The position numbers and the translations under genes are program-made. A stretch of 64,000 nucleotides of DNA from contig NZ_JBEWSZ010000006.1 in assembly GCF_040537815.1 (NCBI RefSeq), forward strand, positions 105,125 to 169,124. Reading direction: 5' to 3'. Under the pieces are notes generated by a model that worked only from the letters and a program-made list of their open reading frames with translations, was not told the origin of the DNA and did not search any database. Positions 57,283 to 64,000 of the stretch are shown piece by piece; the stretch's first letter is position 1, and each line of letters begins with the position of its first letter. This DNA comes from Mesorhizobium shangrilense. GTDB taxonomy: Bacteria; Pseudomonadota; Alphaproteobacteria; Rhizobiales; Rhizobiaceae.

Positions 57283-58655
57283 GCCAGGCAAAGCCTCGCC
57301 CGGCAATTTCAGGCAATCATGAAGACAGTTCAGGCGGTGACGTCGCCGGCCTCGCCGCCCGAAAGGCGGCGGCGCGCTTGCTTGCCGCCGTCATCGACGC
57401 CAGGACGCCTCTGGACGGGTTGACCGATCACGAGAACGGCCATCCGCAATACAAAGCACTCGACCTGCGCGACCGTGGCCTGGTGCGCGCCATCCTGGTC
57501 ACCGCATTGCGCTATCGCATGACCATTACCGGGCTGCTCGCCCGCCGCCTGGAAAAGCCGCTGCCGCCCAACGCCACCGCTTTGTCGCACATACTGCATG
57601 TGGCCGCTGCGCAGATCCTGTTCCTCGACATTCCCGACAGTGCCGCCGTCGACCTTGCCGTGACCCATGCCAAGTCCGATCCACGCACGCAGCGTTTTTC
57701 GGGCCTGGTCAACGGCGTGTTGCGCACGCTGGCGCGCGCCAAGGACACCGAACTGCCGGCGGCACTCGCCGCTACGGACGAGGCCCCGAAATGGTTCTCC
57801 GACCGTTTGAAGGCCGCTTATGGCGCGGCCAAGGCCAAGGAAATCCTTACCGCCCATCGCCACGAGGCGCCGGTTGATTTTTCGGTCAAGGCCGACCCCG
57901 CTGCATGGGCCGAACGGCTCGGCGGCATCGTCTTGCCGACCGGCACGGTGCGGGTGGAAAAGCTCAGTGCATCCGTCCCGGATCTGCCCGGCTTTGCGGA
58001 CGGTGCCTGGTGGGTTCAGGATGCGGCGGCCAGCTTTCCGGCCAGGCTGTTCGGCGATGTCAGTGGGCTTCGCGTTGCCGATCTCTGTGCGGCGCCCGGC
58101 GGCAAGACCGCCCAGCTGATTGTTGCCGGCGCCAGGGTCACCGCGGTCGACACGTCCAAGAACCGGCTGGCGCGTCTGTCGCAGAACCTCGAGCGCCTTG
58201 GCCTGTCGGCGGAGACCGTGCAAGCCGACCTCACCAAATACGAGCCAAAGGAGCTGTTCGACGCGGTTCTTCTCGACGCGCCATGTTCCTCGACCGGCAC
58301 GGTGCGGCGACATCCCGACGTGCCCTGGACGAAGACCGCGGCCGATGTCGAAAAGCTCGCCGACCTGCAGCGCAGGATGCTCGCCCGCGCCGCCACGCTG
58401 GTCAAGCCGGGCGGCCGGATCGTGTTTTCCAACTGCTCGCTCGACCCGCTGGAAGGCGAAGACCTGCATCGCGCCTTTCTCGCCGAGACCCCTGGCGTCA
58501 TCGACGATCCGATTCATGCGGGAGAGATCGCCGGCATCGATCCATTCCTGACGGCGCGGGGTACACTGCGCACCACGCCCGCCGACCTGGACATGGGGTC
58601 GCCGGAACGCTCCGGCCTGGATGGCTTCTTCGCCGCCCGCATGCGCAGGGTCTAG
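57279..58655 (+). CDS. RsmB/NOL1/NOP2/Sun-family RNA m5C methyltransferase
   Basis: Protein of 458 residues. The N-terminal NusB-like domain ([41 protein letters not shown]) is followed by a Rossmann methyltransferase core with SAM motif [15 protein letters not shown], catalytic [15 protein letters not shown] and the second Cys in [13 protein letters not shown]. This layout is that of RsmB, which methylates 16S rRNA. GTG 57279 overlaps the htpX stop, so translation is coupled. It is followed by a heparinase-type gene and purH, an order common in rhizobia. Confidence 0.92.
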   Translation: MSQAKPRPAISGNHEDSSGGDVAGLAARKAAARLLAAVIDARTPLDGLTDHENGHPQYKALDLRDRGLVRAILVTALRYRMTITGLLARRLEKPLPPNATALSHILHVAAAQILFLDIPDSAAVDLAVTHAKSDPRTQRFSGLVNGVLRTLARAKDTELPAALAATDEAPKWFSDRLKAAYGAAKAKEILTAHRHEAPVDFSVKADPAAWAERLGGIVLPTGTVRVEKLSASVPDLPGFADGAWWVQDAAASFPARLFGDVSGLRVADLCAAPGGKTAQLIVAGARVTAVDTSKNRLARLSQNLERLGLSAETVQADLTKYEPKELFDAVLLDAPCSSTGTVRRHPDVPWTKTAADVEKLADLQRRMLARAATLVKPGGRIVFSNCSLDPLEGEDLHRAFLAETPGVIDDPIHAGEIAGIDPFLTARGTLRTTPADLDMGSPERSGLDGFFAARMRRV

Positions 58656-58756
58656 TGCATGTCGCCCAAAAGTGCGCAGCGGTTTTGGGACAACGAAATG
58701 CATAAAACAAAAACTTGAAGCGCGTGGCAGGACTCCGTTCAAATGCGACGCGCTTC
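58655..58756. repeat. Rhizobial compound palindromic repeat downstream of rsmB-type gene
   Basis: First unit: CCCAAAA (58665-58671) pairs with TTTTGGG (58683-58689), flanked by GTGCATGTCG-like and ATGCA ends. Second unit: GAAGCGCGT (58718-58726) pairs with ACGCGCTTC. It starts at the methyltransferase stop codon and fills much of the gap before the heparinase-type gene. Confidence 0.75.
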
Positions 58757-58902
58757 AACGATCTAGCCGTTGGAGTTTCAGACTTTTTTGGGGTGGATGC
58801 GGTTCAAAGCCGGGTGAACGGGTCGTTCCATGGAATTCGCCTTCGCATAAGTTCTTGAATCATATAAACTTGCCTTGGGGCAGTGGACGACCAGGAGGGG
58901 CT

Positions 58903-60627
58903 TTGGCACTTGTTGCCGGCAACACGACGCGTCTATGGACGCTTGTCGCGAAGGAGTTCTGGCGCAAAACGCGCCGGCGCCTTCGTGCCGGGCCTGCCTA
59001 TCGCTGGCGCTATTCCGGCCGCACGCCGGAACGCGTGCTGATCGCCCCGCCGGACCTGCGTCTGGCCGATCCGCAGATCGCGCTCGAGATCTACTACGGC
59101 CGTTACCCGCTGTCGGGGCATCTGGTCGAGACCGGCGGCAAATCGCCATTCCAGATCAACGTCCCCAATCATGGTTGGCAGAAGACGCTGCACGGCTTTC
59201 GCTGGCTGCGCCACATGCGCGCCGCCGGCACGGAACTCGCCGCCGCCAACGCCCGCGCCCTGGTATCCGACTGGATCGCCATGCATGGCGGCCACATTTC
59301 CGGTATCGCCTGGGAGCCCGGCACGACGGCCAAGCGTGTCATCGCCTGGCTGCAGCATTCCTCGGTGGTGCTGCAAGGGGCCGAGTATCCGTTCTACCGG
59401 GCCTTCCTGAAATCGTTGGCCGTCCAGATCCGTTACCTGCGCTCGATGGCGCGCGAAATGCCGGATGGCAAGGACAGGCTGCGCGCCCGCATCGCGCTTG
59501 CCTTTGCCGCCTTGTCACTGCCGGCGCCCGCATCGGCATTGCGCGGCGCGACCCGCAACCTCGCCGAGGAACTCGACCACCAGATCCTCCCTGACGGCGG
59601 CCACATCTCCCGCAATCCGATGGCCGTCCTGGAAATCCTCGCCGACCTCCTGCCGCTGCGCCAGACCTATGCCAACCAGGCCGAAACGCCGCCGGCGGCG
59701 CTGATGGGCGCCATCGACCGCATGCTGCCGGCGCTGCGCTTCTTTCGCCACCAGGACGGCAGCCTCGCCCGCTTCAACGGCATGGGCGCGACCATCCACG
59801 ATCGCATCGCCACCATCCTGCGCCACGACGACACCGCCGGCGCGCCGCTGCTGCATGCGCCACATTCCGGCTACGAGCGACTATCCATGGGCGGCGTCAC
59901 GGTGATCGCCGACACCGGCCTGCCTCCACCGATCGACGTTTCCAACGCGGCGCACGCCGGATGCCTCGCCTTCGAACTGTCTTCGGGGCGCCAGCACTAT
60001 ATCGTCAATGCCGGCATCGACACCTATGGCGCCGCCGAATTCCGGCCGCTGGCCCGCGCCACCGCGGCGCATTCCACCGCCACCATCAACGACACATCAT
60101 CAGCGCGCTTCAGCCATTCCCTGCGTCTCAACGATCTCCTCGGCTCGCCACTGATCGGCGGCCCGCGGCATGTTCCCTGCAAGCGTATCGACCAGAAGGG
60201 CAGCCAGGGTTTCGTCGCCCGCCATGACGGCTATGCCCAGCGCTTCGGCTTTCTGCACGAGCGTGAGCTGAAATTGTCGACGAACGGCAATGTGCTGACC
60301 GGCAGGGACCGGTTCCAGCGGCCGGGCGGTGCGCCGATCCGCAACACCGGGCGTGACTTCATCACGGTGCGCTTCCACATCCATCCCGATATCAATCTGT
60401 TCCAGGACGAGCACGACCGGCTGGTGCTGACGGCCGAAGCGGCCGACAGCTGGGTGTTCACCTGCACCGAAGTGGCGCCCGAAGTGGAGGAATCGATCTA
60501 TTTCGCCGGCCTTGGCGGCCCGCGCCGCAGCCGCCAGATCGTGCTTGCCTTCAAGGCGTCGGACATTTCCGAGGTCCATTGGCAGCTGACGCGCACCAGC
60601 ATCGCCGGCCACCCGGAAAACAACTGA
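58903..60627 (+). CDS. Heparinase II/III family protein
   Basis: Protein of 574 residues: an N-terminal alpha/alpha toroid (PDLRLADPQIALEIYYGRYPLSGHLVE, HGFRWLRHMRAAG) and a C-terminal beta-sandwich lyase-like domain (ERLSMGGVTVIADTG, GCLAFELSSGRQHYIVNAGID, AHSTATINDTSSA). Such proteins are alginate/heparin-lyase relatives and may cut uronic-acid polysaccharides. No signal peptide is clear. TTG at 58903 is chosen because AGGAGGGG precedes it; upstream in-frame codons run through the palindromic repeat. It is transcribed towards purH. Confidence 0.88.
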   Translation: MALVAGNTTRLWTLVAKEFWRKTRRRLRAGPAYRWRYSGRTPERVLIAPPDLRLADPQIALEIYYGRYPLSGHLVETGGKSPFQINVPNHGWQKTLHGFRWLRHMRAAGTELAAANARALVSDWIAMHGGHISGIAWEPGTTAKRVIAWLQHSSVVLQGAEYPFYRAFLKSLAVQIRYLRSMAREMPDGKDRLRARIALAFAALSLPAPASALRGATRNLAEELDHQILPDGGHISRNPMAVLEILADLLPLRQTYANQAETPPAALMGAIDRMLPALRFFRHQDGSLARFNGMGATIHDRIATILRHDDTAGAPLLHAPHSGYERLSMGGVTVIADTGLPPPIDVSNAAHAGCLAFELSSGRQHYIVNAGIDTYGAAEFRPLARATAAHSTATINDTSSARFSHSLRLNDLLGSPLIGGPRHVPCKRIDQKGSQGFVARHDGYAQRFGFLHERELKLSTNGNVLTGRDRFQRPGGAPIRNTGRDFITVRFHIHPDINLFQDEHDRLVLTAEAADSWVFTCTEVAPEVEESIYFAGLGGPRRSRQIVLAFKASDISEVHWQLTRTSIAGHPENN

Positions 60628-60722
60628 CGCTATTGGCCGGGCGGGAGCTTGCGGTTTGATTTCCGGGCGTCATGTGCTACGGCGCGCGGACCCTTCAAAT
60701 CAGCCTTGAAAGGCCGCCAGCC

Positions 60723-62339
60723 ATGGCCGTCGCCGCCAAGAACATTCCCGCGCCCGACCTCGTTCCAGTCCGCCGCGCCCTGCTCTCCGTTTTCGACAAG
60801 ACCGGCCTCATCGATTTCGCCAGGGCGCTGGCTGCGGCCGGCGTCGAGCTGGTCTCGACCGGCGGCACGGCCAAGGCGATCGCCGAGGCCGGGATGGCCG
60901 TGCGTGACGTTTCCGAACTGACCGGCTTTCCCGAGATCATGGATGGCCGCGTCAAAACGCTGCATCCGTCGGTGCATGGCGCGCTGCTCGGCGTGCGCGA
61001 CGACCCGGAGCATGCGGAGGCTATGCACAAATACGGCATCGAGCCGATCGATCTTATGGTTTGCAATCTCTACCCCTTCGAGGAAGTGCGCCGCTCCGGC
61101 GCCGACTATGCCGCGATCGTCGAGAACATCGACATTGGCGGCCCGGCGATGATCCGCGCCTCGGCCAAGAACCACGCCTATGTCGCTGTCGTCACCGACC
61201 CCGGCGACTATGCTTCGGTGCTCAACGCGCTGGAGATGAATTTCGGCTCGCTGTCGCTGGATTTCCGCAAGAAGCTGGCAGCCAAGGCCTTTGCCCGCAC
61301 CGCCACCTATGACGCGGCGATTTCCGGCTGGTTCGCCGAGGCCCTGGAGATCGAGCATCCGACATGGCGTGCCTTCGGCGGCAGGCTGGAGTCGGTGATG
61401 CGCTATGGCGAGAACCCGCACCAGAACGCCGGCTTCTACGTCAACGGCGACAAGCGGCCGGGCGTCGCCACGGCGCGCCAGCTGCAGGGCAAGCAGCTGT
61501 CCTACAACAACATCAACGACACCGACGCTGCCTTCGAACTGGTCGGCGAGTTCGACCCCGCCCGCTCGGCAGCCGTCGCCATCATCAAGCATGCCAATCC
61601 GTGCGGCGTCGCCGAGGGCGTATCGCTGAAGGACGCCTATGCCAAGGCGCTGGCCTGCGACCCGGTCTCGGCCTTCGGCGGCATCGTCGCGGTCAACCGC
61701 GTCCTCGATGCCGAGGCGGCCGAGGAGATCGTGAAGACCTTCACCGAAGTGATCATCGCGCCCGAGGCGACCGACGAGGCAGCGGCGATCGTCGCTGCCA
61801 AGAAGAACCTGCGCCTTTTGGTCGCCGGCGGCCTGCCCGACCCACGCACGCCCGGCACGACGGTCAAATCCGTCGCCGGCGGCCTGCTCGTCCAGGGCCG
61901 CGACAATGCGGTCGTCGACGACCTCGAGCTGAAGGTGGTGACCAAACGTGCCCCGACGCCGGCTGAGATGGCCGACCTGAAGTTCGCCTTCCGCATCGCC
62001 AAGCACGTCAAGTCCAATGCCATCGTCTACGTGAAGGATGGCGCCACGGTCGGCATCGGCGCCGGCCAGATGAGCCGCGTCGATTCCTCGCGCATCGCCG
62101 CGCGCAAGGCGCTCGATGCCGCTGAAGCAGCGGGGCTGGCTGAACCGCTGACCAGAGGCTCGGTCGTCGCGTCCGACGCCTTCTTCCCCTTTGCCGACGG
62201 TCTCCTGTCGGCGATCGAAGCCGGCGCCACCGCCGTCATCCAGCCAGGCGGCTCGATGCGCGACGACGACGTCATCGCCGCCGCCGACGCGCATGGCATC
62301 GCCATGGTGTTCACCGGTGTGAGGCATTTTAGGCATTAA
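60723..62339 (+). CDS. purH: Bifunctional AICAR transformylase/IMP cyclohydrolase PurH
   Basis: Last two steps of IMP synthesis, 538 residues. The N-terminal MGS-like cyclohydrolase domain has [34 protein letters not shown] and [16 protein letters not shown]; the C-terminal transformylase has [24 protein letters not shown] and [16 protein letters not shown]. Length and motifs are normal. ATG 60723 follows AAAGG at some distance; in-frame codons further upstream give no family match. Confidence 0.97.
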   Translation: MAVAAKNIPAPDLVPVRRALLSVFDKTGLIDFARALAAAGVELVSTGGTAKAIAEAGMAVRDVSELTGFPEIMDGRVKTLHPSVHGALLGVRDDPEHAEAMHKYGIEPIDLMVCNLYPFEEVRRSGADYAAIVENIDIGGPAMIRASAKNHAYVAVVTDPGDYASVLNALEMNFGSLSLDFRKKLAAKAFARTATYDAAISGWFAEALEIEHPTWRAFGGRLESVMRYGENPHQNAGFYVNGDKRPGVATARQLQGKQLSYNNINDTDAAFELVGEFDPARSAAVAIIKHANPCGVAEGVSLKDAYAKALACDPVSAFGGIVAVNRVLDAEAAEEIVKTFTEVIIAPEATDEAAAIVAAKKNLRLLVAGGLPDPRTPGTTVKSVAGGLLVQGRDNAVVDDLELKVVTKRAPTPAEMADLKFAFRIAKHVKSNAIVYVKDGATVGIGAGQMSRVDSSRIAARKALDAAEAAGLAEPLTRGSVVASDAFFPFADGLLSAIEAGATAVIQPGGSMRDDDVIAAADAHGIAMVFTGVRHFRH

Positions 62340-62352
62340 GGCGCTGCTCTTC

Positions 62353-62379
62353 CTTCTCCCTCTGTGGAGAGGGAAGAAG
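62353..62379. terminator. Hairpin between convergent purH and MFS gene
   Basis: CTTC-TCCCTCT pairs with AGAGGGA-A-GAAG around loop GTGG. It lies 13 bp after purH and 2 bp before the MFS stop codon, so it may serve both strands. There is no strong T-tract. Confidence 0.55.
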
Positions 62380-62381
62380 CG

Positions 62382-63761
62382 CTACTGTTCCGTCGGCTTG
62401 TCAGCCGGATACGGCGTTCCGGCCAATATGGCCATGCCGCCAACCAGGAACAGGATGATGACTGCCATGCCGAGCCGGGGCGAACCGCTGACGGCGGTGA
62501 TCGTCGCCACCATGAACGGCGCCAGAAAACTCGTCGCCCTTCCAGCCAGCGCGTAGATGCCGAAGTAGCGGCCCGATTCGGCGGCGGTGACGCTGCGCGC
62601 CATGTAGGACCGCGACGACGCCTGTACCGGCCCGAAGGCAATGCCGATCAGCAAGCCGTAGAGGATGTAAGCTTTCTCGGCCGCGGTGGCGAACAGCCCG
62701 CCTGAATCGCTGACAGGAAGCGGCAGGGCGCCGAACAGCGTATAGCCCGGCCCGGTCGAGACGATGCCGACCGTGGCGATGCTCAACAGCACCAATGCGA
62801 TCATCACCACCACTTTCGAGCCGAGCGCGGTGTCGAGCCGGCTGGCGGCCAGGCAGCCGAAAATCGCAATGACGTTCAGGATAATGCCGAACAGGCCGAT
62901 TTCGGTGATCGACCAGTGGAACATCGCCGCCGCGAACAGACCGCCCAGACCAAGCAGCGCGTTGACCCCGTCCTGATAGATCATGCGGGCGACGAGGAAG
63001 CGGAAGATCCCGACGCGACGGCGCACTTCGCCGAGCGTCGACTTGAGTTCCGACAGGCCCTCGCGCACCGCCGGCCGAATGGGGATGCCTTTAATGGCGT
63101 CGGGCGTGAAGAAGAACATCGGCAGGATGAACAGGAAATACCATGCCGCAGACAATGGTCCGGTCGCCCGCGCGTCCTCGCCGAGCTTTGGATCCAAGCC
63201 AAAAAACGGGGTGATACCGATGATCGTCTTGCCCGTCTCCGGCGAGCCGGCCAGGCAGGTGACGACGAAGATCAGCGCGATCATGCCGCCGAGGTAGCCG
63301 AGGCCCCAGGCGGTGTTGGAAATGCGGCCGATCTCGCTCTTCGGTACCAGGCGCGGCATCATCGAATCGTTGAACACGGTCGAGAATTCGGCGGCGACCG
63401 AGGCCAGCGAGAAGAACAGCACGACCAGGAACAGGTTCGAGCCTGGCGCGGCAAGCCACAGCAGGCACAGGCAGGTGATCTTGATCGCGGCGAAGAACGC
63501 GATCCATGGCTTGCGCGGCCCGGTCTGGTCGGCGATCGAACCGAGGATCGGCGACAGCACGGCGATGACCAGGCCAGCGGCGGCGATGCCGTAACCCCAG
63601 GCCGCCTGGCCCGTGACGGGATCGCCCGCCATGCGCGAGACGAAATAGGGCCCAAAGATGAAGGTGGTGACGACCGTGAAGAACGGCTGCGCCGCCCAGT
63701 CGAAGAACATCCACCCCCAGATGCCGCGTCCCGACGCCCGCTGCACTGTCTCTACCGCCAT
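62382..63761 (-). CDS. MFS transporter, UMF1 (Atg22-like) family
   Basis: Inner-membrane permease of 459 residues with about twelve segments. It begins GRGIWGWMFFDWAAQPFFTVVTTFIFGPYFV, the signature of the UMF1/Atg22 group, and continues with ILGSIADQTGPRKPWI and the long loop with TPFFGLDPKLGEDARATG. Yeast Atg22 exports amino acids from vacuoles; bacterial substrates are unknown. ATG 63761 follows AGGGGA. A longer ORF to 63830 lacks family sequence. Confidence 0.9.
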   Translation of the reverse strand: MAVETVQRASGRGIWGWMFFDWAAQPFFTVVTTFIFGPYFVSRMAGDPVTGQAAWGYGIAAAGLVIAVLSPILGSIADQTGPRKPWIAFFAAIKITCLCLLWLAAPGSNLFLVVLFFSLASVAAEFSTVFNDSMMPRLVPKSEIGRISNTAWGLGYLGGMIALIFVVTCLAGSPETGKTIIGITPFFGLDPKLGEDARATGPLSAAWYFLFILPMFFFTPDAIKGIPIRPAVREGLSELKSTLGEVRRRVGIFRFLVARMIYQDGVNALLGLGGLFAAAMFHWSITEIGLFGIILNVIAIFGCLAASRLDTALGSKVVVMIALVLLSIATVGIVSTGPGYTLFGALPLPVSDSGGLFATAAEKAYILYGLLIGIAFGPVQASSRSYMARSVTAAESGRYFGIYALAGRATSFLAPFMVATITAVSGSPRLGMAVIILFLVGGMAILAGTPYPADKPTEQ

Positions 63762-64000
63762 GATGATTTCCCCTGGCACCCGCCCCGCCCGTGTCGGCGC
63801 CATGTCTGCATGTTTCGAATTCTCATGCAAATGACAAGCGTCGCGCCGCCCCTCGTTACCCTTGGGTCCTCGCCCCTACCGGAGTGGCGGAGAGGTGGCT
63901 CGGCGAAACCGAGACGGAGCGGGGGAAATGCGCCGGCCATATTTCAGATTGATTGTTCAAGGAAGGGCTTCGCCCTATGAGGCCCCCACTCCGTCCGCTA
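63762..64000. other. Right-edge region without a recognised gene
   Basis: No convincing ORF or tRNA. A short hairpin GGCTCGG-CGAAA-CCGAG lies near 63897-63914 and the segment around 63880-63930 is purine-rich and GC-rich, like other intergenic repeats here. The end of the window cuts it. Confidence 0.35.

Noticed and set aside
58621..58902. Upstream extension of the heparinase-type gene
   Set aside because: It would translate the end of the methyltransferase gene and a palindromic repeat; TTG 58903 has AGGAGGGG before it.
63840..64000. Possible tRNA or rRNA fragment at the right edge
   Set aside because: No cloverleaf with a TTC-type T-loop or acceptor stem could be built; only a short hairpin is present.

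Overview
The window is high-GC alphaproteobacterial chromosome. It fits Mesorhizobium or a close relative (Hyphomicrobiales/Rhizobiales). Supporting signs are a divergent dctA/dctBD locus with a sigma-54 promoter, a NolR-like ArsR regulator, an atpHAGDC operon whose beta subunit has an Ala/Lys-rich N-terminus, Usg-like, DUF1236 and SdhAF4-like proteins, and several palindromic intergenic repeats of rhizobial type. I see no phage, transposase, integrase, CRISPR array, rRNA or tRNA.

Layout, left to right. 1-6100: a NitT/TauT-type ABC importer with an M24 peptidase, divergent from a GATase-like protein, a nitrilase-family amidase and an M20 hydrolase; two identical LacI-type palindromes in the divergent gap suggest one regulon. 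6350-8860: an exported creatininase-family protein, a translationally coupled YVTN beta-propeller, and a small DUF1236 protein. 8940-16660: an amidinohydrolase and an AbgB-like amidohydrolase, divergent from a LysR regulator, then a polyamine-type ABC importer. 16720-22350: ArsR regulator and the dct system. 22400-27250: a beta-propeller/sulfotransferase fusion and divergent hexuronate genes (uxaC and a fructuronate reductase-type dehydrogenase). 27300-33540: a signal peptidase I homologue lacking the usual catalytic lysine, then the F1 ATP synthase operon. 33780-40460: a small membrane protein, priA, fructose-6-phosphate aldolase-type transaldolase, lptE and leuS. 40610-46630: YggS-type PLP protein, two aldo/keto reductases, a divergent LysR/MFS pair with a clear operator, DoxX and Usg. 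46960-55090: acsA, MOSC protein, GH16 glucanase, cyclopropane fatty acid synthase, a very small ORF with a perfect extended Shine-Dalgarno, a Tad-type von Willebrand factor A protein and a transglutaminase-like protein. 55250-63760: HAD phosphatase, SdhAF4-like protein, htpX, an rsmB-type methyltransferase, a heparinase II/III protein, purH and a UMF1-type MFS permease.

The genes are mostly housekeeping and scavenging modules of a soil or symbiotic bacterium: uptake and hydrolysis of amides, guanidino compounds and peptides; C4-dicarboxylate, hexuronate and acetate use; energy conservation; envelope modification. Nothing looks like a cassette-style defence or mobile system. The least explained items are the isolated 23-residue ORF with a 14-nt perfect anti-Shine-Dalgarno complement and its own terminator near 52277-52473, the signal peptidase with Gln in place of Lys, and the propeller-sulfotransferase fusion.
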